Of a DNA stretch of 31,175 nucleotides, positions 1 through 8,611 are shown piece after piece. Position 1 is the first letter of the stretch; each line of letters starts with the position of its first letter. A model generated the notes under the pieces. The model saw only the letters and a list, made by a program, of their open reading frames with translations, was not told the origin of the DNA and did not search any database. The stretch is from CAYONM01 sp964405325 (GTDB lineage Bacteria > Planctomycetota > UBA11346), in the NCBI GenBank assembly GCA_964405325.1, contig CAYONM010000017.1:1-31175 (forward strand), given 5' to 3'. Both the position numbers and the translations under genes were made by a program.

Positions 1-98
1 CGCGAAGAGCGAGCATATCGAGTATATGTAAGCGATAAGCAACGCAGAAGGGCGACAAAAGATCAAGTGAGACGCTACCTTTATTTATTGACGGGCCC
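1..98 (+). repeat. MITE-like palindromic repeat, copy 1 (cut by window edge)
   Basis: These 98 bases match 15802-15899 with a single mismatch (a at 55, g at 15856). The right terminal inverted repeat occupies 74-98, beginning GCTACCTTTATTT and ending GGGCCC, and is followed by TAA. The left half lies outside the window. Both copies point the same way. The sequence ending inside a dispersed repeat may mean that this is a contig edge; that is inference. Confidence 0.85.
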
Positions 99-140
99 TA
101 ACCCTGCTGGACCGCTTGCCAGGCCGGCGAAGCTGGTGCC

Positions 141-329
141 ATGCTGATCAGCTTCACCACCACCAGCGGCGAGGAACGGGACGAACACTGGCCCAGTGTG
201 GACGCTTTCCGCAACTGGGCGCTTGGCTGCGGACTGCGCGGCATCTATCGTGTCTATGAAGAGGACGAAGACGGCGACTGGATTCCAGTGCTGTCGGGTT
301 CTCTGACACGAGGAGCGACCGATGGCTAA
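141..329 (+). CDS. small acidic hypothetical protein (62 aa)
   Basis: I do not recognise this family. The 62-residue product is rich in Asp, Glu and Trp, with an acidic run (EEDEDGDW) near residue 41. The frame is open only from 102, just after the repeat, and ATG 141 is its first start. No good Shine-Dalgarno sequence precedes it. Its end overlaps the next gene's ATG by 8 bases, which suggests translational coupling. Because the open frame begins immediately after the repeat's TAA, the gene could instead be the 3' remnant of a longer gene cut by the repeat. Confidence 0.45.
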   Translation: MLISFTTTSGEERDEHWPSVDAFRNWALGCGLRGIYRVYEEDEDGDWIPVLSGSLTRGATDG

Positions 330-810
330 TGCCGCTGCGATGCTGATCGACGCCGATGGCGTCCTGTACATCGATGACCAGATCGCCGAAGATGCCAGCA
401 CGGTCCTGAAACGGATGCGGCAAGCCGGGATGCCAGTGGTGGTGTTCAGCGAGCAAGACGAATCCAATCTGCGTGAACGTCTCGAACGCGACCTGGGCAG
501 TGCCGTGACCGCGGTCTCGGCGATCATCGGCCGGAGCGCCGAGCGGCCCGAGGGCACCGGCTTCCCGCGCCCGACCACCCTGCTGCGCACCGCGCAAGCG
601 CATGGCTTCGATCCCTTTGCCTCGTGGATGCTGACGGCGCGCGAATGCGCCCTACGCGCAGCTGAACAAGCGGGCTGCACCGGCGCAATCTGGTTGGGTC
701 CGGAGAACCAGCAGCCCAATGCCCGGTTGACCCTGCGCCAAGCCGATCGCTTCAGCGAGGCGCCGCTGGCGATGGTCCCCGCCGCTGGCGGTTGCTGGCA
801 TCAGCACTGA
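322..810 (+). CDS. HAD-like protein with degenerate active site
   Basis: The 162-aa product starts with a HAD-like strand and loop, LIDADGVLY (residues 8-16), giving the DxD nucleophile motif I. FSEQ near residue 43 could be motif II. The later stretch that should carry motif IV (normally GD...D before an Ala/Gly-rich helix) reads SWMLTARECALRAAEQAG, with no paired acidic residues, so phosphatase activity is doubtful. Overall layout resembles HAD-IIIA proteins (HisB-N/GmhB type). AGGAG lies about 6 nt before ATG 322, inside the end of the upstream ORF. The last 59 bases overlap the convergent transglutaminase gene, and the C-terminal residues look non-conserved. HAD assignment is by motif only. 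Confidence 0.6.
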   Translation: MANAAAMLIDADGVLYIDDQIAEDASTVLKRMRQAGMPVVVFSEQDESNLRERLERDLGSAVTAVSAIIGRSAERPEGTGFPRPTTLLRTAQAHGFDPFASWMLTARECALRAAEQAGCTGAIWLGPENQQPNARLTLRQADRFSEAPLAMVPAAGGCWHQH

Positions 811-2737
811 GCCGAGTAACCAAACGTCGTAACTCAGCTCTGGCCACCGTCTCGCCGCCATAGCGATTGCGACACCAGACATCGCTGAATTCCAACACGA
901 CATCGGCCAGATCCGGCCGTTGCCGGGCGACTCGTTCTGCCCAAGCGCGAACCCCTTCGTGCGGTTCACGCGGTTGCCCCAACCGTTTACAGACACGCAA
1001 CAATAGCTGAAGTTGCGGATCGGTACCCCACGGCAGACGACGGCCGATCCACCAGCCCAGCAGCACCAGAGGCACACCAGCGAGCAACAAGACCGCTCCC
1101 CAACCCCACCAGCCATAGCGGCCCAGGCCCATGGCGGCGAGCAACATCTCCTGGTAGACGTCGTCGTAACCGACCACGAACTGATACCAATAAAAGTCGA
1201 CCCAATCGACCCAGAGGCCGAATTCATAGCTGAAATGCTCGGTCCAGGGAGCATTCTCATCCGGCGGTCCGCCGTCGGCCTCGGCGCCCAGAGCAGCCAG
1301 CGGGTTGTTGTCCGATTCACCAAGGGTGATGGTCGGATCCACCCGCACCCAACCCTCACCAGCCAGGTGGACCTCGCACCAGGCATGGGCGTGCCTGAAC
1401 AGTACTTCGATAAATTCGCCGTAGGGATTCCACGCGCCACCGCGATAGCCCACCACCACCCGACTTGGTACGCCAGCGGCACGCATCAGCAGGGCATAAC
1501 TGCTGGCATAATGCTCGCAAAAACCGATGCGGCGCTGGAAGAGGAAGCGCACCAGCGGATTGGCACCCTGATCACCAGGCTGGCGGGAATAACGGAACCC
1601 CTGGCTGGCGAACCAACGCAGACCCGCCTGCATGATCGCCCGGTCCGAACCGGCCTGCTGCCAGCTGGCGGCCAAATTCCGCACGCGTGGGTCGAGATCA
1701 TCGGGCAGTTGCAGAGCCTCCTGCTGCGGATCGACCAGGGCCGCGAGCGGCACCCCACTGCGACTGACCACCTCGTACTGCACGCGACGCCGGATCGGTT
1801 CGCGACTGCGCAGATCATAACCCGCGGCCAGATAATAACCGCGCGGTCGGGTCTCCGGCGCATCCAGGCCGAACAGGATTTTGCGCTGATGCGGTTCCAG
1901 CATGATGCGCTGCTGCCAGGTCTGCCCGTCCGCTGATTGTAGGGCCTCGACCTGCTGCATCACCGCTCCCTTCCACAGACCGGTACGCCAGCGCAGATCG
2001 CCATAAGCCACCCAGCAGACCGCGCCGCGCCAGTACCAGTCGCTGCGCGGAGGCACCTCGCCATCGGGGAAACTGACGGTAAAGGCCCGCCCGGTGTCCT
2101 CGGCGAGAGCGGCAATGGCACCGGGATCCAAATCGTCATCCACCCCCGAGCGCGCCTGCTTGGTATTGAAACTGACCGGCACCGGAAAACGCGGCAAGAC
2201 GAGGAATATCAGGATGGTCAGCGGCAGCGACACCAGCACGATCCGACTGGTGGTGCGCCAAGCCACGCCCCACGAAAGGCGCCACGCCTCACGATCGGTG
2301 CAACGCTGCAACGCCACCAGACCAACGGTGGCGGCCACCGCCGCGTAGGTGGTGGCCGCCGGTCCGGTATTGACCAACATATAACTGGCGATCAGCAAAA
2401 GGCACAACAGGCACAGCACCTGATCATCCAGGAGATTGCGCAGCTCCAGCATCTTGATCCAGGTGAAGCCGACCAGCATGGCGGTGGCCACCGCCAGCGT
2501 GGCGCCGTACTGCAGCATGATCAGGCCCTGCAACAGCAGCAGCCCCAGCCCCAGCGCGTTGCGCAAGCGTGGCCCGGGCAACGCGCAATGCCCGCGTTCG
2601 GCCGCCAAGCGCCAGGCACCAACACCGCAAAACACCGGAATCAACCAAGCCACCGGCGTCAATAAATGCGGCAGCGTGGCGGCGCTCATGGCCACCAACA
2701 GGGTGCCAGCACGGCGGTCCTGACTGAGCTGGGTCAT
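752..2737 (-). CDS. tgpA: TgpA-type transmembrane transglutaminase-like protein
   Basis: The 661-aa protein has an N-terminal bundle of membrane helices (about residues 12-180, DUF3488-like), a large extracytoplasmic region with a transglutaminase-like core, another membrane helix near 545-570 and a short DUF4129-like tail. The papain-like triad is visible as Cys407 in RIGFCEHYASSYALLMRAAG, His451 in RHAHAWCEV and Asp467 in RVDPT. This is the architecture of Pseudomonas TgpA, a protein-glutamine gamma-glutamyltransferase of the inner membrane. Its ATG overlaps the DUF58 stop in an ATGA-type overlap, and it is the last gene of a MoxR-DUF58-TgpA set, the usual family context. The substrate is unknown. 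Confidence 0.92.
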   Translation of the reverse strand: MTQLSQDRRAGTLLVAMSAATLPHLLTPVAWLIPVFCGVGAWRLAAERGHCALPGPRLRNALGLGLLLLQGLIMLQYGATLAVATAMLVGFTWIKMLELRNLLDDQVLCLLCLLLIASYMLVNTGPAATTYAAVAATVGLVALQRCTDREAWRLSWGVAWRTTSRIVLVSLPLTILIFLVLPRFPVPVSFNTKQARSGVDDDLDPGAIAALAEDTGRAFTVSFPDGEVPPRSDWYWRGAVCWVAYGDLRWRTGLWKGAVMQQVEALQSADGQTWQQRIMLEPHQRKILFGLDAPETRPRGYYLAAGYDLRSREPIRRRVQYEVVSRSGVPLAALVDPQQEALQLPDDLDPRVRNLAASWQQAGSDRAIMQAGLRWFASQGFRYSRQPGDQGANPLVRFLFQRRIGFCEHYASSYALLMRAAGVPSRVVVGYRGGAWNPYGEFIEVLFRHAHAWCEVHLAGEGWVRVDPTITLGESDNNPLAALGAEADGGPPDENAPWTEHFSYEFGLWVDWVDFYWYQFVVGYDDVYQEMLLAAMGLGRYGWWGWGAVLLLAGVPLVLLGWWIGRRLPWGTDPQLQLLLRVCKRLGQPREPHEGVRAWAERVARQRPDLADVVLEFSDVWCRNRYGGETVARAELRRLVTRLSADASNRQRRGPSPAAPR

Positions 2738-3600
2738 GACAGACGTCCCCGATAGCGAGCCAGCTGCTCCAGGCAGCGATGCTGATGGCTAGCGCCCTGA
2801 CCAAGCTCGCCAGGATTTTCCGCCAACGCCAGCTGGTAGGGTTCGTGCCGTTCCTCGGCTTGGCAGATCCAGCGGCACAATTGACTCAGCGCGTGCTCCA
2901 CAGGCACCGCTGCCAGGGCCGACAGGCTGAGCAGATGCTCCTGCCGACCGCTACCGACGGTAAAATGCTTGACCAGCAACGGTCCGTCGCGCGCGATCAC
3001 CTTCCAATCCAGGCGCGCAGGCGGCTCGCCGTCCTGATAACGACGGTGCCCGGCAAAATCGCCTTCGCCGCGCTTGTGACCCTGATCCTGACCACCACCA
3101 CCGGGCAGTGGCCGCTCACCAAGCGGTTCCGGATAGATCACCAGTTCCTGATCCAAGGAAAGCCGTAGACGAGAACGCACCAAGCCGAAGGGGTGCACCG
3201 ATTCCAGCTCGCAGTACTCCAACCGGTGCACCCCCCGCGGCCATGCTGGCAGCGGCATCGCCAAACCGTGCCGCCCCTGCAGTTCCAGGACATGCATGGA
3301 ATAAGCATCGGGCAAAGCCAGCCGCAGCAATAGGCGCGGCCGCTCATCCTCGACGCGAATAATAGCACCCATGCTTCCATATTGGCCAACAAAGCAGGCT
3401 TTCACGGGTTGCGTTTCCAGGCTCATGCCGCGCAGGTTCCGCCGCGCCTCGATGGCCGCGAATATAGCCGCGGAAAAGACAGCTGAACACAACAGGTAGG
3501 CAATGTTGTTTTGATAGTTCATCGCCATCATCAGCAAGCACAGGGTGATGCCCAGCAGCGCCCAGGCCAAGGGCGTCGGCCGCAGGCTAATCGCAGCCAT
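2734..3600 (-). CDS. DUF58 domain protein
   Basis: The 288-aa protein has two adjacent N-terminal membrane helices (about residues 11-50) and a soluble part with the DUF58 signature: HPFGLVRSRL near 135, then RRYQDGEPPARLDWKVIAR near 185-205. DUF58 proteins are encoded next to MoxR ATPases and are thought to be MoxR clients, some resembling von Willebrand A folds. Here the gene overlaps moxR upstream and tgpA downstream by about 4 bases each, so the three are almost certainly co-translated. The biochemical role of this family is not settled. Confidence 0.9.
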   Translation of the reverse strand: MAAISLRPTPLAWALLGITLCLLMMAMNYQNNIAYLLCSAVFSAAIFAAIEARRNLRGMSLETQPVKACFVGQYGSMGAIIRVEDERPRLLLRLALPDAYSMHVLELQGRHGLAMPLPAWPRGVHRLEYCELESVHPFGLVRSRLRLSLDQELVIYPEPLGERPLPGGGGQDQGHKRGEGDFAGHRRYQDGEPPARLDWKVIARDGPLLVKHFTVGSGRQEHLLSLSALAAVPVEHALSQLCRWICQAEERHEPYQLALAENPGELGQGASHQHRCLEQLARYRGRLS

Positions 3601-4514
3601 CAGGGCACCGGCACCGCTTGCAGCACCGCTGTGGTCGCAGCATCAGGATCGCGATGATACCGCAGCCGATGCTGCATCACCGATTTGGCAACCGCCTGGA
3701 CATCGTCGGGCTCCACCGCATTGCGACCACTGAACAGGCACCAGGCCCGAGCCGCTTGCTGCAGGCCCATGCCAGCTCGGGGACTCAGCCCTGGTGGCGC
3801 CAGGTCGCGGCTGACCTGCAACAGGTCCAAAAGATATTCCAGTACCCGTTCGTGCACCTGCACCCGTGGCACCGCCGCCTGCAGCGCCAGCAATTCCTCG
3901 ACGCTGAGCACCGGTTGCAACGTGCCAATCAATTGTCGCCGTTCCGGCTGCCGCAGCAGATCGCGTTCGGCTGCGCGCGCCGGCAGACCCAAACACAGCC
4001 GCATCAGAAAACGATCCAGCTGACTCTCTGGCAACGGGAAGGTGCCGGCCTGCTCCAGGGGATTCTGCGTCGCGATAACAAAAAATGGTTCCGGTAATTC
4101 GTCGGTGCGGCCTTCCACGGTGACCCGACGCTCTTCCATCGCTTCCAGCAGGGCGCTCTGGGTTTTAGGGCTGGCCCGGTTGAGCTCATCCGCCAGTAGC
4201 ACCTGGGTGAACACCGGGCCGGAGTGGAACACAAAACGTTCCTCCTGCCGATTATAGATATTCGCACCGATGATATCTGCCGGCAGCATATCGGCAGTGC
4301 ATTGCACGCGGCGGTCCGCCAGCCCCAACAACCGTGCCAACGCATGCGCCAAGGTGGTTTTTCCGACCCCCGGCAGATCTTCTATCAAAAGATGGCCACG
4401 CGCTAAAAGACAACAGAGCGCCAAACGCAACTCGTCCCGCTTGCCCAGGATCACCTGATCCAACTGGTCCAAGACCAGATCGAAATCCTTGGCGCAGGCG
4501 GCGGCATCCAACAT
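3600..4514 (-). CDS. MoxR-family AAA+ ATPase
   Basis: The 304-aa product is a full-length MoxR ATPase. Walker A is PGVGKTT (48-54), Walker B is VLLADE (105-110), followed by LNRASPKTQSALLEAMEE, and sensor 1 is IATQNP (147-152). MoxR proteins act as chaperone-like ATPases that mature or assemble partner complexes, often with DUF58/VWA proteins. AGGAG lies about 7 nt before the ATG. The gene follows the Ser/Thr kinase on the same strand after a 116-bp gap and overlaps the DUF58 gene, so it probably heads, or is an internal member of, the kinase-moxR-DUF58-tgpA transcript. Confidence 0.94.
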   Translation of the reverse strand: MLDAAACAKDFDLVLDQLDQVILGKRDELRLALCCLLARGHLLIEDLPGVGKTTLAHALARLLGLADRRVQCTADMLPADIIGANIYNRQEERFVFHSGPVFTQVLLADELNRASPKTQSALLEAMEERRVTVEGRTDELPEPFFVIATQNPLEQAGTFPLPESQLDRFLMRLCLGLPARAAERDLLRQPERRQLIGTLQPVLSVEELLALQAAVPRVQVHERVLEYLLDLLQVSRDLAPPGLSPRAGMGLQQAARAWCLFSGRNAVEPDDVQAVAKSVMQHRLRYHRDPDAATTAVLQAVPVP

Positions 4515-4630
4515 GACGATCTCCTACCAGAACAGACGTCCCGCCGCCGGCAGGCTTGCCGATCGGTCACGCCGGTGCACCAGCATACCGCGCAAACCAG
4601 CAGCGGTCGAACCCGAGCCTACACCGGTTG

Positions 4631-7558
4631 CTACTTCCCGTTCGGATTGTCGAATAGGCCGCTCTCGTAGGCGTACCAGAATTCTTCGCTGTCGAAGGCG
4701 TAATCGTCCTGCACCGAGATCGTCTCCAAGGTGGGATGATACGGTAGGACCTGCGAGGCCTGGGGCAGATGGCTCTGGTCCAGGACCACATGCTGCAAGG
4801 GCGCAAACTGCAGTGCCGACAGATCGAACAGACCGGTGCAGCCGGAAATCTTCAGCACCTCCAGATCGCTGCCGATGACCGCGTCGATATCGATCAGAGC
4901 CCGGCAGCGGCTGAAATCGACGTATTGCAACGGCGCTCCGGCCACATCGCTGACATCACGTAATTTGCTGAAATTCTCCAGATGCAACTGCCGCAGGGGC
5001 ATGTCGGCCAGGGCGGACAGGTCCTGGACGTAGAAATTGGTTTCGATGTGCAGGTGCTGCAGGGGCATGCCAGCCAGCGGTTCCAGGCTGTGGATGCCGC
5101 CACCCCCGAGCATCACCAGATGCGTCAACGGTAGCCGCTCGATGCCACCGAGGTCCGTGATGCCCGTGCCTTCCAAGGTCAGACGATTGATCGGATACCC
5201 GAGAATGGGCCGCAGGTTGTCGATACGGTCACCAGAGAGCATGCAGGTGACCACCCCCTCGTGCAGCTCCAAGGACCAGGTCGAGGCCGGCCAGTGGCGA
5301 CCGAGCTTCTTGCGCCACCACTCCACTTTGCCCTGGTTCTTGCGCGCTGCACGAGCCCGTTCCAGCCCCTGCTCAGCCCGCTTGCGACGCTCCAGGTCGG
5401 TAAAGGAATCGTAGACTTCCTGATACAGGTCGATGGCGGTGTCGTAGTTGCCCTTGGCCAAGTGTCGTTCGGCCACCTCCAACAGGTCGGTCTTCAGTGG
5501 CTCACCCAAGCGGTCGATGATGGCACGGTGCAGATACACGGTACTGGGTGACCCCCACCACAACGCCACGTTGGGACGGTCGTGACCTTCCAGCAGGGGA
5601 TCCGGATCGGATGCCTGCAACAGTAGCTGATCGCCGATACGCAAACTCAACTCCACCAGACCGGCCTGTCGAACCATGCTGGCTTCCACCTCGTAGAGCA
5701 CCCCTGGCTGCGGGATGAAATCGTCCTGGGCCAACAAGCGAGGCTGGCGACCATCGCCACGCAGGATGGCGGTGCGCTGACGGTCGCTGTTCTGCCACCC
5801 GCCCAACTGGAAGACGTAACCACGATTCCAAGCGTCACCACCAAGGCAGGCATGGGTGCCGCCGGAACCGCTCGCCTTGGCCGTGAAACTGTAGCGCACG
5901 CGCACGCTACCGCCGATATGCTCGCGGTAGACCATGTGCAGATTCTCATTGCGTAAACCCACCCGCAAACCACTGCCCTGCAAACTGAGCCAATCACGCT
6001 TCTGCTGCTGGGTGAGCGGCCGCGGCTCGATGGCCATGCCCTGGGTCCAACCGGTAGTGAGGGCCCAGCGATCAAACAGACCGCGATCCAAATACTCCTG
6101 ATGCTCCTGATGCCAGAACCGCTGGCCTTCCTTCCGGATCTGATCCTGCAACTGCGTGCGCTTGGCCTGCTCGGCTCGTAATTCGTCCAAGGTGGTCTGG
6201 GCATCCTGCCAGTAGCCCAACACCACGACGAAAGCGATGGTCACCGTCAGCATCAGGCTAAACAGGCCGATGGCCATGACCACGGCGGCGGTCTGGTTGC
6301 GCTTGATCAACTTGATCATGCTCTCCAGCAGGTTGTCCTCTTTCACCGAGACGGCGTGTCCGGTGAGAAAACGCTCCAGATCCCGCTTCAGATCGGTCAC
6401 CCGCTGGTAGCGGTCTTCCGGCCGACGCTGCAGGGCCTGCATGGCGATGGCTTCCAACTCGCGCGGAATGACCCGATCCGGGGCTCGCTGACTGGGCAAC
6501 GGGATGCGACCAGCCTTGACGTTATTCAACACCGCACGCGCGGTGGTGCCGTCCACCGGCGGCTCCAGGCAGAGCATCTCGTACAGGATGGCCCCGAGGG
6601 CGTAGATGTCGGTGCGCTCATCAATACACCCCAAGCGGCCCTCGGCCTGCTCCGGCGGCATATAGACCGGCGTTCCCAAAACGGAGCCGTCCTGGGTGAG
6701 GGTGTTGTTCATCCGTTCCTGATCAGCCTGCTCAGGCGCGTCCAGATCGATGCCGCCCTCGGTCTCCACGCGATTACGGATCCGGGACTTGGCCTTGCTG
6801 CGCCGGATCAGGTCTTCACGAACCGATTGCACCTGTTGCCTGGCACCGCAGGCGGCACCGATCTTGGCCAGACCCCAGTCCATCACCAAAACCTCGCCGA
6901 AACTACCGAGCATGATATTGCTCGGCTTGAGATCGCGATGCACCACACCGTGCTCGTGGGCATAGGCGATGCCGTTGCAGACCCCGATCAGGGCGCCCGC
7001 CAAGCGCGACAAGGGCCATTCCTCCAGCATCGCTGGCTTGTCCAATTGCAGGTCGGTCAGGATTTCGTCCAGGCCGCGACCCTTGACCAGTTTCATGGTG
7101 AAGAACGGGCGGCCATCCTGGGTGATACCGAGATCATGTACCGGAACGATGTTCGGATGTTCCAGCTGACCAGTGACCTGGGCTTCTTCAAAAAAGCGGG
7201 CGAAGCGGGACTCGCTGCCGCGATGTCGCAGCACCTTCATGGCCACCATGCGACGCAGGTCCAGATCCAGGGCTTTGTGCACGTCACCCATGCCACCCTG
7301 GCCGAGATCATCACCGCGGACGTACTTGCGATCCGTATCGCGTGGGCGGGGCAGATAGCCGCTGAAATACCGACCACTGCTGCCATGCGTCGTGGTGGTC
7401 GCACTCTGCTTGGTGGTAGTCCCGGTCTCGTGCAGCATGGTCACGGTAACCCGGCCCGGCGGCGGTTCCGCCGTGGGCTGCGCTGGCGATTCCGCCGCCG
7501 GCGGTGGCGCAGCCGCTGGCTGCTCCGCTTCAGGGTCCTGATCCGAGTCCCGTTCCAT
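4631..7558 (-). CDS. membrane Ser/Thr protein kinase with lectin-like and LRR exterior
   Basis: Residue numbers are from an alternative GTG start at 7582; ATG 7558 (residue 9) is preferred because AGGA lies about 9-10 nt upstream. A Pro/Ala-rich head (20-45) precedes a PknB-like kinase domain: glycine loop LGQGGMGDV (93-101), Lys116, Glu133, HRDLKPSN (215-222), DWG (235-237) in place of DFG, a roughly 60-residue insert, then GTPVYMPPEQ (303-312). A membrane helix spans about 431-457, followed by a short coiled coil (462-490). The exterior has a beta-rich, lectin/LamG-like stretch (about 505-690), a TPR-like helical pair (700-745) and irregular leucine-rich repeats (780-955). Family knowledge says such kinases sense extracytoplasmic ligands; the ligand is unknown. 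It lies upstream of moxR on the same strand. The lectin-like call is by appearance only. Confidence 0.9.
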   Translation of the reverse strand: MERDSDQDPEAEQPAAAPPPAAESPAQPTAEPPPGRVTVTMLHETGTTTKQSATTTTHGSSGRYFSGYLPRPRDTDRKYVRGDDLGQGGMGDVHKALDLDLRRMVAMKVLRHRGSESRFARFFEEAQVTGQLEHPNIVPVHDLGITQDGRPFFTMKLVKGRGLDEILTDLQLDKPAMLEEWPLSRLAGALIGVCNGIAYAHEHGVVHRDLKPSNIMLGSFGEVLVMDWGLAKIGAACGARQQVQSVREDLIRRSKAKSRIRNRVETEGGIDLDAPEQADQERMNNTLTQDGSVLGTPVYMPPEQAEGRLGCIDERTDIYALGAILYEMLCLEPPVDGTTARAVLNNVKAGRIPLPSQRAPDRVIPRELEAIAMQALQRRPEDRYQRVTDLKRDLERFLTGHAVSVKEDNLLESMIKLIKRNQTAAVVMAIGLFSLMLTVTIAFVVVLGYWQDAQTTLDELRAEQAKRTQLQDQIRKEGQRFWHQEHQEYLDRGLFDRWALTTGWTQGMAIEPRPLTQQQKRDWLSLQGSGLRVGLRNENLHMVYREHIGGSVRVRYSFTAKASGSGGTHACLGGDAWNRGYVFQLGGWQNSDRQRTAILRGDGRQPRLLAQDDFIPQPGVLYEVEASMVRQAGLVELSLRIGDQLLLQASDPDPLLEGHDRPNVALWWGSPSTVYLHRAIIDRLGEPLKTDLLEVAERHLAKGNYDTAIDLYQEVYDSFTDLERRKRAEQGLERARAARKNQGKVEWWRKKLGRHWPASTWSLELHEGVVTCMLSGDRIDNLRPILGYPINRLTLEGTGITDLGGIERLPLTHLVMLGGGGIHSLEPLAGMPLQHLHIETNFYVQDLSALADMPLRQLHLENFSKLRDVSDVAGAPLQYVDFSRCRALIDIDAVIGSDLEVLKISGCTGLFDLSALQFAPLQHVVLDQSHLPQASQVLPYHPTLETISVQDDYAFDSEEFWYAYESGLFDNPNGK

Positions 7559-7970
7559 CGCTCCCCTATCCTGCTCTCCCACCAGCGGGCCTCACGCCTT
7601 TTTCACCGTCGATGGCCGACGCCACCGCGTGGCGATTATGTCGGTCATCTCTGGGTAGAAAACGCCCCCTCCGAACCTCCCGGCGCCAGTCCGGCTCGAT
7701 CGCCGGCCAACCTCTGGCTTCACGCCGCATTCGCGGCTTGAACGAGACCATTTGAGCGATCACCCCTTCTGCGCAATAACCCGGACGATGCCAGCCGACA
7801 GGTCTTTCCCGATCTCCAGCCTTCCCTCGCTATGCGTTGTCACACGCGCGAGCGTTCTTTCAGCCTCCTGCCCCAGGAAAACCCTGGCAGCCCGCATGTG
7901 ACACACCAATTGCACGACATTGCCGCATGCGCAGCTTGAGCCCTACCCATGCTGCGCATACACTTCAGCG
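7559..7970. other. divergent intergenic region
   Basis: This stretch separates the leftward kinase gene from the rightward hypothetical gene and should hold both promoters. I see no convincing sigma70 boxes, no RNA gene and no likely coding frame. Its ORFs are short, and a TTG at 7920 would only extend the next gene by 17 residues. Confidence 0.5.
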
Positions 7971-8561
7971 ATGGCAGACCGCAGCAGCAGTTCCGTCTAC
8001 TACACCTGGATCTTCCTCGGCCTGCTGGCCTTGGTAATCCTCTGGTACGTGGTGCCCCTGTTCTCGCCGGTCTGGCTGTGGTGGCAGGTGGATCGCGACC
8101 CGATGACCTGGGCCAAGGTGCACGACACCACGGTCGAGCAGATCCAGAAGGAATATAAAGGGACCGTGGTCTATCGCCCGCGCGGCAAGGACGACCCCAT
8201 TCCCTGGCAACTGGTCACCAGCACGCCGGTCTACGAGACCAAGGACATCATCGAATACGACGTCCTGGTCCGCGCCCATTTGCTCAACGGTGGTACCGGC
8301 AATCCCCCTGGCACCCTGATGCTGTCCAGCACCCTGAAGGGGCGCTTCTACGATATCACTTTCCGCCGCTTTCCACCGGGCTCCTTCGGCTGCAACAGTC
8401 CACGTCCGGTGCTGGTCTACGATCCCATCAGCATGAGCGTCAAAGCCATCGGCGAGGGCAAGGGCCTGGAAAGGATACTGGATAAGGTGGAAGAAGACCA
8501 CTGGATCTGGCCTGAACGCGACGATGGCTGGAAACCCGCGTCGCCTGTCAACGCACCCTGA
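7971..8561 (+). CDS. hypothetical single-TM protein (196 aa)
   Basis: Family not recognised. From ATG 7971 (MADRSSSS) the protein has one N-terminal membrane helix at about residues 9-34 (YYTWIFLGLLALVILWYVV), then a soluble domain rich in beta-strand-like stretches, with Gly/Pro turns and a single Cys. With an uncleaved anchor the domain would lie outside the inner membrane. An in-frame TTG at 7920 would add 17 unlikely residues ahead of the helix, so ATG 7971 is preferred although neither has a clear Shine-Dalgarno. It precedes the hybrid histidine kinase on the same strand by 50 bp; a functional link, for example as a periplasmic partner, is only a guess. Confidence 0.75.
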   Translation: MADRSSSSVYYTWIFLGLLALVILWYVVPLFSPVWLWWQVDRDPMTWAKVHDTTVEQIQKEYKGTVVYRPRGKDDPIPWQLVTSTPVYETKDIIEYDVLVRAHLLNGGTGNPPGTLMLSSTLKGRFYDITFRRFPPGSFGCNSPRPVLVYDPISMSVKAIGEGKGLERILDKVEEDHWIWPERDDGWKPASPVNAP

Positions 8562-8570
8562 AACCCGGCT

Positions 8571-8599
8571 TTGTCCCATCGCCTCCCCTGCGGTATACT
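8571..8599 (+). promoter_or_regulatory. sigma70-like promoter for the hybrid kinase
   Basis: TTGTCC (8571-8576) and TATACT (8594-8599) are separated by 17 bp, matching the consensus boxes at 4/6 and 5/6. Transcription would begin near 8606, only about 6 nt before ATG 8612, implying a leaderless or nearly leaderless message. Confidence 0.5.
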
Positions 8600-8611
8600 G
8601 CCTGAGACCGC

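Noticed and set aside
1013..1936. 307-aa plus-strand open frame
   Set aside because: It is antisense to the TgpA gene, whose catalytic motifs and membrane helices fix the minus strand as coding.
6356..7741. 461-aa plus-strand open frame
   Set aside because: It lies opposite the kinase domain, which has all canonical motifs; the His/Gln-rich composition is typical of an antisense shadow.
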